DNA from: Fredericiella sp038205395 | GTDB lineage: Bacteria; Chloroflexota; Anaerolineae; Caldilineales; Caldilineaceae | Direction of reading: 5' to 3' | Length of the DNA stretch: 64,000 nt | NCBI GenBank assembly: GCA_038205395.1 | Contig: JBBRBX010000001.1 | Location: forward strand, 62,001-126,000 | In this document: piece by piece, positions 43,058 through 50,946 of the stretch | Numbering within the stretch: the first letter of the stretch is position 1 | Layout: every line of letters begins with the position of its first letter | Program-made: the position numbers and the translations under genes | Notes under the pieces: generated by a model | Seen by the model: the letters and a program-made list of their open reading frames with translations, nothing else | Databases searched by the model: none | What the model was told of the DNA's origin: nothing

Positions 43058-43825
43058 ATGTCCGGTCATTCAAAATGGTCGACGATCAAACGCAAAAAGG
43101 GCGCCGCCGACGCCGCACGTGGCAAGGTCTTTACTCGGCTGGCGCGTGAGATTCAAGTCGCAGCGCGCAGCGGCGCCGACGTGAACACCAATTTTCAGTT
43201 GCGGCTGGCTGTAGACCGGGCACGCACGGAGAACATGCCCAAAGAGAACATCGAGCGCGCCATTCGCCGCGGCGCCGGGCTTGAGAAAGATGCCGCTGAG
43301 TTTGAAACAGTTGTCTATGAGGGCTATGGGCCAAACGGAACGGCCCTGTTGGTCGAATGCTTGACCGACAACCGCAACCGCACTATCTCCGACCTGCGCC
43401 GTGTGTTTACACGCGCCGGCGGCGGTCTGGGCGAACCAGGGTCGGTGGCCTGGCAGTTTACGGAAAAGGGCTATTTTGTCGTCAACCGCGTCGATGAAGA
43501 TGGCGAAGACACCGGTGTAGATCCGGATGCGATTTTTATGAGTGCACTGGAGGTCGGCGCCGATGATGTCGAAATCAGTGACGAAAGCATAGAGATATAC
43601 ACCGATCGCACCAACTTTGCACAGGTCAGTCAAGGACTGGAAGCGGAGGGTGTCAAGCCGGACCAGGCAGACTTGATGATGTGGCCTAATTCGACGCTGG
43701 AGCTCAGCACCGATGAAGCGCAGGCTGTTCTTGGTATGATTGAGGCGCTGGAAGAGTTGGATGATGTCAACAAAGTCTACCACAACTTGGAACTGACCGA
43801 AGAGATGATGGCCCAATTTGCCTAG
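43058..43825 (+). CDS. YebC/PmpR family protein
   Basis: A 255-aa YebC-type protein: SGHSKWSTIKRKKGAADAAR at the N-terminus, NMPKENIERAIRRGAG, YEGYGPNGTALLVECLTDN, NRTISDLRRVFTRAGG and a C-terminal acidic domain. Members were described as transcription regulators and, more recently, as factors that help ribosomes through difficult sequences. ATG at 43058 follows GGGGAGG; the longer frame upstream is noise. The gene precedes ruvC, a common bacterial arrangement (yebC-ruvC-ruvA). Confidence 0.95.
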   Translation: MSGHSKWSTIKRKKGAADAARGKVFTRLAREIQVAARSGADVNTNFQLRLAVDRARTENMPKENIERAIRRGAGLEKDAAEFETVVYEGYGPNGTALLVECLTDNRNRTISDLRRVFTRAGGGLGEPGSVAWQFTEKGYFVVNRVDEDGEDTGVDPDAIFMSALEVGADDVEISDESIEIYTDRTNFAQVSQGLEAEGVKPDQADLMMWPNSTLELSTDEAQAVLGMIEALEELDDVNKVYHNLELTEEMMAQFA

Positions 43826-43845
43826 GCGCGATTGAAACGTGTGCC

Positions 43846-43886
43846 AAGGCGGGGGCCAGCAAGCTGGGCTACCCGCCTTTTCTTTT
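43846..43886 (+). terminator. Intrinsic terminator between yebC-like gene and ruvC
   Basis: An imperfect hairpin (left arm from 43846, AAGGCGGG; right arm to 43879, CCCGCCTT) followed by a T-rich run (TTTCTTTT). Confidence 0.75.
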
Positions 43887-43916
43887 GCAACAAAAAGCGT
43901 GGGGAAGGGAAAATAG

Positions 43917-44444
43917 ATGGCGGCGGCAAGCCAACCAGGCAGCTACGTGCACAGCGTATTGGGTGTAGACCCAGGTACAGCCATCACGGGTTACGGCGTG
44001 GTAGCCGAGGATGAAAACGGCGAATTCGCTTTGCTGGCCTGCGGCGTCATACGCACCGAAGCACACGTTGCCATGCATCTGCGGCTGCTCGAGTTGTTTC
44101 AAGATTTGCAGGCTATCATCGCCGAATTTGCACCGGATGAAGTGGCGGTCGAAAAGCTATTTTTTGGCCGCAATGTCACAACCGCCATCTCGGTGGGACA
44201 GGCACGCGGCGGCATTCTGCTGGCCGCGGCACTGGCTGGACTGGACGTAATCGAATACACACCCGCTGAAGTAAAACAGGCGATCAGCGGCTATGGCAAT
44301 GCGGATAAAGAGCAAGTGCAGGAAATGGTGCGCCAACTGCTGGGGCTGGCGGAAGCGCCGCAGCCGGATGATGCGGCGGACGGGGTGGCAATTGCTATCT
44401 GCCATTTGCAGACGGCCCGCTACCGCCGCTGGCAGAATGAGTAA
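43917..44444 (+). CDS. ruvC: Crossover junction endodeoxyribonuclease RuvC
   Basis: A 175-aa Holliday-junction resolvase. The four acidic catalytic residues sit in VLGVDPGTAITGYGVV (Asp), DEVAVEKLFFGRN (Glu) and PDDAADGVAIAICHLQTAR (two Asp). Works with RuvAB on recombination intermediates. ATG at 43917 follows GGGAAGGGAA. ruvA lies about 0.9 kb downstream with a response-regulator gene in between; ruvB is not in the window. Confidence 0.96.
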   Translation: MAAASQPGSYVHSVLGVDPGTAITGYGVVAEDENGEFALLACGVIRTEAHVAMHLRLLELFQDLQAIIAEFAPDEVAVEKLFFGRNVTTAISVGQARGGILLAAALAGLDVIEYTPAEVKQAISGYGNADKEQVQEMVRQLLGLAEAPQPDDAADGVAIAICHLQTARYRRWQNE

Positions 44445-44460
44445 AGCCCATCTTAGTCAT

Positions 44461-44489
44461 TTGTGAAAGCACGTCGTAGAGGATACAAT
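44461..44489 (+). promoter_or_regulatory. Candidate promoter for the response regulator
   Basis: TTGTGA (44461-44466), a 17-nt spacer and TACAAT (44484-44489). The predicted start near 44496 favours the second in-frame ATG (44545) as the translation start. Confidence 0.5.
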
Positions 44490-44544
44490 TCAGATGCAGA
44501 AAACGCTCATTTACCACCGAAGTGATAGAGCAGCAAGGTCAGGC

Positions 44545-45303
44545 ATGTTTCATCAGAACAGCGCACAGACAGCCATACCCCCTGGAAGCGTGACGGTTCT
44601 TGTCGTGGACGACGAGGATGCCCTGTGTACGCTGCTGCAAATTTCACTGCAACGCCAAGGCTACCGCGTGCTGCTCGCCCACAATGGGCGCGAGGCGCTC
44701 ACGGTGGTGGATGACAAAAAGGTGGATTTGGTTCTGCTAGACGTGATGATGCCGGAAATGGATGGCTTCACCACCTGCTCCGAGCTGCGTAAGCGCACTG
44801 ATGTGCCGGTTGTGCTGTTAACTGCGCTCAACCGGCCCGACGATATCGTACATGGCTTCAGCCTGGGGGCGGATGACTATATTACAAAGCCCTTCACCTT
44901 CAAAGAGGTGGAAGTCCGTCTACAAGCCATTTTGCGGCGCATGAACTGGAACCAGGAGCGAGTGACGCAGCAGCAAGTAGTCCAAGTGCAGGATGTCATG
45001 GTCAATGACGAGGTGCACGAAGTAACGGTGCGAGGGGAAGCCGTCCACTTAACGCCGATCGAATACCAACTGCTGCGCACGCTGATGAACACGCCCGACA
45101 TTCCTGTGAGCAAAGAAGATCTGTTTCAAAGCGTGTGGGGCTACAACATGGCCGGCGGCACCAACCTGGTGGAGGTTGCCATGCGCCGGTTGCGTGAAAA
45201 GGTGGAACAACAGCCTTCCAGCCCCATTTATTTGCTTACTGTGCGGGGCGTGGGGTATAAATTCAGTACGCAAGGCGTTTCCGACCAAGTGGCGATCCGG
45301 TGA
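44545..45303 (+). CDS. OmpR/PhoB-family response regulator
   Basis: About 252 aa. Receiver domain (residues about 15-130): VLVVDDEDALCTLLQISLQR, phosphorylation site VLLDVMMPEMDG, then VVLLTALNRP and ADDYITKPFTF with the conserved Lys. Winged-helix output domain (about 150-245): VHLTPIEYQLLRTLMNTPD, EVAMRRLREKVEQQPSSP and LLTVRGVGYKF. An ATG at 44494 would add 17 residues and lies too close to the -10 box. No histidine kinase gene is adjacent, so the input is unknown. Confidence 0.93.
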   Translation: MFHQNSAQTAIPPGSVTVLVVDDEDALCTLLQISLQRQGYRVLLAHNGREALTVVDDKKVDLVLLDVMMPEMDGFTTCSELRKRTDVPVVLLTALNRPDDIVHGFSLGADDYITKPFTFKEVEVRLQAILRRMNWNQERVTQQQVVQVQDVMVNDEVHEVTVRGEAVHLTPIEYQLLRTLMNTPDIPVSKEDLFQSVWGYNMAGGTNLVEVAMRRLREKVEQQPSSPIYLLTVRGVGYKFSTQGVSDQVAIR

Positions 45304-45324
45304 GGGGCCGGCCTCCGCAGACAC

Positions 45325-45354
45325 TTGATTCGGCCTATTGAAGACTGTTATATG
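45325..45354 (+). promoter_or_regulatory. Weak candidate ruvA promoter (leaderless)
   Basis: TTGATT (45325-45330) and a TG-extended TATATG (45349-45354) are 18 nt apart, and the -10 box ends 5 nt before the ruvA ATG with no ribosome-binding site between them. Confidence 0.35.
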
Positions 45355-45359
45355 AACTT

Positions 45360-45950
45360 ATGATTCGTTTGCTGCGCGGCGTCGTAGCGGCACGTGGCCG
45401 AGACTATTTTGTGGTGGATGTCGGCAGTGCAGATGGTGGCGTCGGATTTAAGGTGCATACACCGGAACCCACGGCAGCGCGCTTCACAGAGGGCGCTGCC
45501 GTTTTTTTGCATACGCATTTACAGGTGCGCGAAGATGCTCTCACACTTTTTGGCTTTGAGAGCGAAGAAGAACTGGGCATCTTTGACCTGCTGCTGAGCG
45601 TGAGTGGCGTTGGCCCCAAAGCGGCGCTCTCCATTCTCAGCACGCTCAGCCCCGATGCTTTGCGCCTGGCGCTGGCCAACAACGAGCCGGCCCTCATCGC
45701 GCGTGCGCCGGGCATCGGCAAGCGCACGGCAGATAAAATCGTGTTAGAACTCAAAGATAAGCTGCAGGCGCCGTTGGGCAATCTGGAGGCGCTGGCACAG
45801 ATGACAAGCGCCGACGCCGAGGTGATCGATGCCTTGGTCGCCCTCGGCTACAGTATTGTCGAGGCGCAGCGTGCAGTGCAAAAACTACCGCGCGAGGCAG
45901 TCACTATCGAAGAGCGACTGCGGCTGGCGCTCAGCCAATTTGGCGGCTAA
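45360..45950 (+). CDS. ruvA: Holliday junction branch migration protein RuvA
   Basis: A 196-aa RuvA that binds Holliday junctions and loads RuvB. N-terminal OB fold MIRLLRGVVAARGRDYFVVD; two helix-hairpin-helix motifs, LLSVSGVGPKAALSIL and IARAPGIGKRTADKIVLEL; and a C-terminal RuvB-binding domain (AEVIDALVALGYSIVEAQRA). Length normal. No Shine-Dalgarno sequence; the ATG lies a few nt after a possible -10 box. Confidence 0.96.
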   Translation: MIRLLRGVVAARGRDYFVVDVGSADGGVGFKVHTPEPTAARFTEGAAVFLHTHLQVREDALTLFGFESEEELGIFDLLLSVSGVGPKAALSILSTLSPDALRLALANNEPALIARAPGIGKRTADKIVLELKDKLQAPLGNLEALAQMTSADAEVIDALVALGYSIVEAQRAVQKLPREAVTIEERLRLALSQFGG

Positions 45951-46008
45951 GAGGATCTACAACAACCTATCGACAGTCGTTTCTTAAAACCAACGAAGGA
46001 GTGCGAGC

Positions 46009-46569
46009 GTGGCTGAAGTTCAGACCCTGCGCAAAGGGGACATGTTTGAAGAAGAGAATCAACTGCTGCGGGTGCTTGAGTACCAGCACATCAAAGTGGC
46101 CCGCGGCGGCGCCACGATTCGCCTCAAGGTGCGCAATGTACGCAGCGGCTCGACCGTCGAGCGTACCTACAGCAATGGCACGCGCGTAAACGATGTGGAG
46201 TTGGATCGGGACGAGGTGCAGTATCTGTACCACGACGATGACAACTACTATTTTATGAACACAGCCACCTTTGAGCAGGTGGCCATGCCACCTGATTTCT
46301 TGGAAGGTGTGCGCGATTATATGATCGACAACATGCTGGTCATGCTGCAAAGCTACGAAAGCGAACCGATCAGCGTTAAAATTCCCACCACCGTCGACCT
46401 GCGCGTTGTGTGGGCCGAGCCTGCCATCCAAGGCGACACGGCCAATACGCCCTCCAAACAAGTGGAGTTGGAAACAGGTCTGCGCATCCAGGCCCCGCTC
46501 TTTGTCCAGGAAGGCGACCTGCTGCGGGTGGATACACGCGACGGTTCGTATGTGACGCGCGTCAGATAG
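46009..46569 (+). CDS. efp: Elongation factor P
   Basis: A 186-aa EF-P with three beta-barrel domains; it relieves ribosome stalling at polyproline. Domain I: LRKGDMFEEENQLLRVLEYQ; domain II: YHDDDNYYFMNTATFEQVAM; domain III ends in LRIQAPLFVQEGDLLRVDTR and DGSYVTRVR. The tip loop, usually KPGKG, reads IKVARGGATIR: Arg32 occupies the place of the modified Lys34 of Escherichia coli and the usual Pro-Gly is missing. GTG at 46009 follows AAGGAG. Confidence 0.95.
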   Translation: MAEVQTLRKGDMFEEENQLLRVLEYQHIKVARGGATIRLKVRNVRSGSTVERTYSNGTRVNDVELDRDEVQYLYHDDDNYYFMNTATFEQVAMPPDFLEGVRDYMIDNMLVMLQSYESEPISVKIPTTVDLRVVWAEPAIQGDTANTPSKQVELETGLRIQAPLFVQEGDLLRVDTRDGSYVTRVR

Positions 46570-46571
46570 GC

Positions 46572-47960
46572 TCAGGCCGCTGCCGGTGCACCCTCAGCTG
46601 CGCCGGCAGCTTCCATCGCCTCCATCATCGCCACGCTGTCGTGGTCGGGCATGATTGCCTCAACATTGCGGATGGCCGGCATGGCATAACCAACCACGCC
46701 GGCGGTCGCCCCCAGCAGGCCCACCAACACCAGGATCAGCCCCATGCCTGCACCGGGACCAACGCCAACCAGGGGACCAAAAATAGGCGCCAGGCTGCCA
46801 CCCATGCGCATAGCCGGCTCAAAAATGCGGTCAGCCAGCGGCCCGGCGAGCAACATTCCCAGTGGGCCTGACATCTGGCCGATCAGGCGGCGTGTAGCAA
46901 AGACACGCCCTTGCACATCCGGTGCGACTTTAGATTGCCAGATGGACTGATTGGAACCGTTGATAAAGGGCAGCATCAGCATGGAACAGAAGGCTGCCAG
47001 CGACCACACCGCCAGACCTTGGCCGATGCCTATGAGGCTCTGTCCAAAAAGACTGCCCAGAATAAAGCCGCCCAGCACGCCGTGAATGCGCCGGCGCGGT
47101 CCGCCCCAGGTCGAAAGCAGTAGCGCACCGATGACGCCGCCGACACCTAGAAACGATTGCACCGTGCCCAGCACCAGCTCATCGTTGCCAGTGCGCGCCA
47201 GTATCATGGGCGCAATCAACACCGTACCGATGGCAAAAAAGAAGTTGCTGATCGTAAAGGTCAATTGGATGCCGAGCAGACTCTTGCGCGCCCAGATATA
47301 GCGGAAGCCATAAAGCGACTCCTGCCACAGACTGCCCCGCGCCTCCAGACCCGAAGTGCTGGGCGGCGGCTGGGGAATCAAGACCAGCGCCACTGCCGAC
47401 ACGGCAAAAACAAACGTAACGATATCGATCACCATGATCCCGCTGATGCCGATTAAGGTGAGAAGCAAACCCGCCAACACCGGCGCCACGATAATCGTGG
47501 CGGACTCAGCCAGAGAAACCAAGGCGTTGGCGCGCGTATAGTGTTGTTTGGGCACCAACATGGTCATCGCCGCCGAAAAAGCGGGAAACTGGAAGGCGCC
47601 AAAAGTGCCGGCAAAGGCGCCGGTGACACAGAGATGCCATATCTGCAACTGTCCCGTGCTGTATAGGATGAGCACGACAATTGTTGATAGCCCTGCAGCC
47701 AGATCGCTCAGCACCATGACCAGCTTGCGGTTCCAACGGTCAACCAATGCGCCGGCGAGGGGGCTGACAAAGACAACCGGCGCAAACGAGAAGAAACCGA
47801 CAAGCGCCAGCGCCGTCGCTTCGCCCGTCGTCTGATAGGCCCAGATCGTCAACGCAAACTGCGTCATGCCGGAGCCAAGCATGGATATCGCCTGGCCGAT
47901 CCAGATAAAAATAAAGGTCCTCATACTTGTACTGCGCGGCTTAGGGCTGCTTAACTTCAC
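46572..47960 (-). CDS. MFS transporter, MFS_3-like
   Basis: A 462-aa transporter with about 12 membrane helices: TFIFIWIGQAISMLGSGMTQ, GALVDRWNRKLVMVLSDLA, QFPAFSAAMTMLVPKQHYTR, GRVFATRRLIGQMSGPLGML. The C-terminus carries an Ala/Glu-rich tail (MMEAMEAAGAAEGAPAAA). The GTG at 47960 is chosen because AAAGGAG lies at the right distance; the 45-codon upstream extension is Cys-rich and unlike the family. Cargo unknown. Convergent with efp, 2 nt apart. Confidence 0.87.
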   Translation of the reverse strand: MKLSSPKPRSTSMRTFIFIWIGQAISMLGSGMTQFALTIWAYQTTGEATALALVGFFSFAPVVFVSPLAGALVDRWNRKLVMVLSDLAAGLSTIVVLILYSTGQLQIWHLCVTGAFAGTFGAFQFPAFSAAMTMLVPKQHYTRANALVSLAESATIIVAPVLAGLLLTLIGISGIMVIDIVTFVFAVSAVALVLIPQPPPSTSGLEARGSLWQESLYGFRYIWARKSLLGIQLTFTISNFFFAIGTVLIAPMILARTGNDELVLGTVQSFLGVGGVIGALLLSTWGGPRRRIHGVLGGFILGSLFGQSLIGIGQGLAVWSLAAFCSMLMLPFINGSNQSIWQSKVAPDVQGRVFATRRLIGQMSGPLGMLLAGPLADRIFEPAMRMGGSLAPIFGPLVGVGPGAGMGLILVLVGLLGATAGVVGYAMPAIRNVEAIMPDHDSVAMMEAMEAAGAAEGAPAAA

Positions 47961-48122
47961 AGCGGCAACTCCTTTTCCTCTTTCGCACGCCTTGCTTTTA
48001 CAGCAACCTTGCTGCATCAGGGCAAGATTGTGGCAAATCATACACCCTGATGCAAATTTTTGGGCAATGATACAAAACAGCAATACATTATCCATCTTTC
48101 AGCTACACAAGGAAGCAAGATT

Positions 48123-48479
48123 ATGCCAAAACTGACCGTTGAAGGATTTGCCACTGTAGATGTGCCGGAAGGCAAGCGGCTTGTGCTGGCGCTGCTTGAC
48201 GAAGCGGGCGTGGATCAACTGCACGCCTGCGGCGGCAACTGCCACTGCACCACCTGCCGCGTCGAATTTGTGGAGGGCGAACCGCAGCAGATGACCGCAG
48301 CGGAAAAAGAAAAGCTGGCGGAGAAAGGGTTGACGGGTGTGCGCCTCTCCTGCCAGATCCTCTGTGACCACGACATGCACGTGCGCGCCATCAGCCGCTT
48401 GGAAGGCAGTGGCCGCCCCGACGCCGGCTCGCGCCCCGAACCGGATATTCATCCCGATCCGGTGTGGGTGGAAAAGTAG
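48123..48479 (+). CDS. 2Fe-2S ferredoxin, adrenodoxin-like
   Basis: A 118-aa ferredoxin: EGFATVDVPEGKRLVLALLD, cluster loop LHACGGNCHCTTCRVEF (C-x5-C-x2-C with an extra Cys inside) and the fourth ligand in RLSCQILCDHDMHV. It carries electrons for oxygenases or Fe-S assembly; the partner is not evident. A 25-aa Pro/Asp-rich tail follows the domain. ATG at 48123; weak ribosome-binding site AAGGAAGC. Confidence 0.9.
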   Translation: MPKLTVEGFATVDVPEGKRLVLALLDEAGVDQLHACGGNCHCTTCRVEFVEGEPQQMTAAEKEKLAEKGLTGVRLSCQILCDHDMHVRAISRLEGSGRPDAGSRPEPDIHPDPVWVEK

Positions 48480-48516
48480 AAGCAGCTTTGTAGAAGTGAA
48501 AAAGTGGTCGCCGGCA

Positions 48517-48549
48517 AAAGACTGGGTTTCGCAAGGAAACCCAGTCTTT
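48517..48549. terminator. Bidirectional intrinsic terminator
   Basis: Perfect 14-bp stem (48517-48530 and 48536-48549), 5-nt loop, AAAG/CTTT ends. It separates the ferredoxin gene from the end of the convergent oxidase cluster. Confidence 0.9.
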
Positions 48550-48558
48550 ATTTGCCCG

Positions 48559-49539
48559 CTAGAATGGCAGCCGCCAACTGAAATTCACGGCGTCGGCAGG
48601 AATCGTATAGAAAAGATGGTCGATTCCCATCGCCATAAAGACCAGCGCCAAAAAGAGCAGGCTGTACTTGTACAGCCGCCACACATTGGCATTGGTGGGT
48701 TGGCGCCAAATATCCACCGCCTGCCAAAGAAAGACGCCATTGAGAATCAGCGTCAAGATCAGATAGACCGGCCCCAACAGACGCAGAAAAACAGGCAGGA
48801 CGCTAAAGAGCAGCAGCAAGACGCTGTAGAGTACGATTTGTCTGTGCGTCTCTTTGTCACCCACGACAACGGGCAGCATAGGCACACCAGCGGCCTTGTA
48901 CTCTTTCTGGCGCATGAGAGCCAGCGCCCAAAAATGGGGCGGTGTCCAGTAAAAGACGATCAAAAACATGATGATCGGCAGCAGCGCCACTTCGTTGGCA
49001 ACCGCAGCCCAACCCACAAGCGGCGGCACAGCGCCGGCCGCCCCGCCAATCACAATGTTTTGTGTGCTCGACCGCTTCAGCAGGCGCGTATAGACAAACA
49101 CATAAAACATAAAACCGGACAACGCTAAAATGGCAGTCAGCAGGTTGACCTGCCACCACAGCAGACCGAAGCTAGCCACACACAGCACAATGCCAAAGAT
49201 CAGTACATGGGTCGGTGACATACGTCCGCTCGGCAGCGGACGTCTGCGCGTCCGCACCATCACATGGTCGATGTCACGATCCACATACTGATTGATCGCA
49301 TTGGCCCCACCCGCAGCTAGAAAACCGCCAATCATAGTCCACAGAATCAGCCAACCGCTGGGCGCCGCTGGGCCGGCGAGAAACATCGGCAGCAGGGTGA
49401 TAATCAGCAGCAGCGAGATGATGCGCGGCTTTGTGAGCATGACATAGTCGCTCACAGCCAGCCGTGTCAAGGCTTGATCGCGTGTCAGCAGCTCTTCATT
49501 GCCGCTCTGAGGCTTGGTTACAGGTGCACTGTCAAGCAT
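48559..49539 (-). CDS. ctaB: Protoheme IX farnesyltransferase (heme O synthase)
   Basis: A 326-aa UbiA-family enzyme that adds a farnesyl group to heme B to make heme O for the oxidase. About eight membrane helices; first Asp-rich motif NAINQYVDRDIDHVMVRTRR, second region YWTPPHFWALALMRQKEYKA with PMLPVVVGDKETHRQ. ATG at 49539 lies 13 nt after the SURF1 stop. Last gene of the oxidase cluster; a heme A synthase (ctaA) is not in the window. Confidence 0.95.
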   Translation of the reverse strand: MLDSAPVTKPQSGNEELLTRDQALTRLAVSDYVMLTKPRIISLLLIITLLPMFLAGPAAPSGWLILWTMIGGFLAAGGANAINQYVDRDIDHVMVRTRRRPLPSGRMSPTHVLIFGIVLCVASFGLLWWQVNLLTAILALSGFMFYVFVYTRLLKRSSTQNIVIGGAAGAVPPLVGWAAVANEVALLPIIMFLIVFYWTPPHFWALALMRQKEYKAAGVPMLPVVVGDKETHRQIVLYSVLLLLFSVLPVFLRLLGPVYLILTLILNGVFLWQAVDIWRQPTNANVWRLYKYSLLFLALVFMAMGIDHLFYTIPADAVNFSWRLPF

Positions 49540-49552
49540 TGCTAATTTTTCG

Positions 49553-50377
49553 TTACTGAACTGGATGGGCCTGATCGCCCATCGCGATGGTTTCGCTGGT
49601 ATCCGGCATCGGCGCAGGCAGCGGGCCAGGTTGAATAAGCCCAGCCGCCAGGCGCATCCTCTGCCTGACAAGCATTATATAGCCGAAGCCCAAGACGAGG
49701 GCAAATGTAAACCACTGGATCGCATAGCTCAAATGATTGCCTTCATCCAACGTCACAGGATCGCCGCGTATAGGAAGAGCAGCGTAAGCGCGCCCCTCTT
49801 CCGGCAACTGCTCCAGATAACCTGCTTCCAATTGGTACGGCATCTGCCCCTGGATGGCGGGAATATCGATGCGATACCACTGCTGCTGTGCTGACGCTAC
49901 AGGGGTCGATGGTTCACCGCTGCGCAACCCCTGTGACTGGCGAGCCAGCCCTAAGATAGGTGCGCCGGCCGGTTCAACCAACTGCGCCAACGGTTCAGCC
50001 TCAGCTTCATCCGCTGGAATCCAGCCCCGCGCCACAAGCACAGCGCGATTCTCACCTAGAACCAGCGGTGTCACGACTACATAACCAGAGGTGTCCTGGA
50101 AAGACTGACCACTGATCAAAATTTGATGAGCGTAATCCCACTGTCCTTGCGCAGTCACCCGGCGATACTCCAACTCCGTCAAATTATCCGGCAACTGCCG
50201 GCTGTTCAGATCAAACGGCTCAGCCCGCCAGCGTTGGGCCAGCATCGTATTGAATTCCTGCTTCTGCTGCAGCCTGTCCAGTTGCCAAAAACCCAGACGC
50301 ACCAATAAGACCATACCCGCCACAATTAAAATAGTGGGGATAATCCACTTTCGCGAAAAAATCGCTCGCAGTGTCAC
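49553..50377 (-). CDS. SURF1 family oxidase assembly protein
   Basis: A 274-aa protein with the SURF1 plan: N-terminal membrane helix (WIIPTILIVAGMVLLVRLGF then WQLDRLQQK), a large outer-face domain (YRRVTAQGQWDYAHQILISG, YVVVTPLVL, VLVARGWIPADEA) and a C-terminal helix (HLSYAIQWFTFALVLGFGYI). SURF1 helps insert heme a into subunit I. The GTG at 50377 follows GAGGAGCAAG and overlaps the upstream stop by 4 nt. The last 35 residues are Pro/Met-rich. Confidence 0.92.
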   Translation of the reverse strand: MTLRAIFSRKWIIPTILIVAGMVLLVRLGFWQLDRLQQKQEFNTMLAQRWRAEPFDLNSRQLPDNLTELEYRRVTAQGQWDYAHQILISGQSFQDTSGYVVVTPLVLGENRAVLVARGWIPADEAEAEPLAQLVEPAGAPILGLARQSQGLRSGEPSTPVASAQQQWYRIDIPAIQGQMPYQLEAGYLEQLPEEGRAYAALPIRGDPVTLDEGNHLSYAIQWFTFALVLGFGYIMLVRQRMRLAAGLIQPGPLPAPMPDTSETIAMGDQAHPVQ

Positions 50378-50946
50378 AACCTTGCTCCTCGCTGCACCGG
50401 TCGAACGCCGGTTCTGCGTGTACCCAAATAACCGGCGGCAAGCAGCACCAATAACACACCGCCGCCAACCAACCACCAATTGACTGCGCTGGACGGCAGC
50501 ACAGATTGGATGAAACCGGCGCTCCCGCTGCCCAGCGGCCCCACCACTTCAACTGTTACCTGCCAGTCACCCGTTGTCGTTACCGGACCATCAGCCTCGT
50601 AAAAACCAGCTTGTGCGCCCAGCTGCTCAATTGCAGTCACACGCTCGCCCTGGCCGCCATTCTGGGCATAGATAACCGACACCTGCACACCGGTGGCCGG
50701 CGTCTCTTCTTGGCTGGCCAGCAGTTCCGTCACCGCCACAGTCGTATGCGCCTGGCCCACGCGCCAAGGATCGGGGCTAGTCCACGCATACAGACGATAG
50801 GGGCCTACTACTTCTCTCGCCAATTGCTGCTTACCGCCGCCGTGCGCCGAGAGCGGCAACGACGAGGCAAAAACCAGCAGCGCAGCAACAATCAGGGCGA
50901 GCCGGCCCCGATTTTGCTGCAAGCTAGTGCAGTACAGCCTACTCAT
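50374..50946 (-). CDS. Exported membrane-anchored protein in the oxidase assembly cluster, function unknown
   Basis: A 190-aa protein with a signal peptide ending near PLSAHGGGKQ, a beta-sandwich-like outer domain (GPYRLYAWTSPDPWRVGQAH, GVQVSVIYAQ, AGFYEADGPVTTTGDWQVTV) and a C-terminal membrane helix (WLVGGGVLLVLLAAGYLG). The beta domain recalls FixH/YtkA-type domains. Wedged with 4-nt overlaps between ctaG and SURF1, so it probably helps build the oxidase, perhaps in copper delivery; that is inference. Confidence 0.65.
   Translation of the reverse strand: MSRLYCTSLQQNRGRLALIVAALLVFASSLPLSAHGGGKQQLAREVVGPYRLYAWTSPDPWRVGQAHTTVAVTELLASQEETPATGVQVSVIYAQNGGQGERVTAIEQLGAQAGFYEADGPVTTTGDWQVTVEVVGPLGSGSAGFIQSVLPSSAVNWWLVGGGVLLVLLAAGYLGTRRTGVRPVQRGARL

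Noticed and set aside
48337..49128. Plus-strand open frame of 263 codons spanning the ferredoxin end and ctaB
   Set aside because: It crosses a perfect terminator and runs antisense to ctaB; the product is His/Gln/Arg-rich low-quality sequence.
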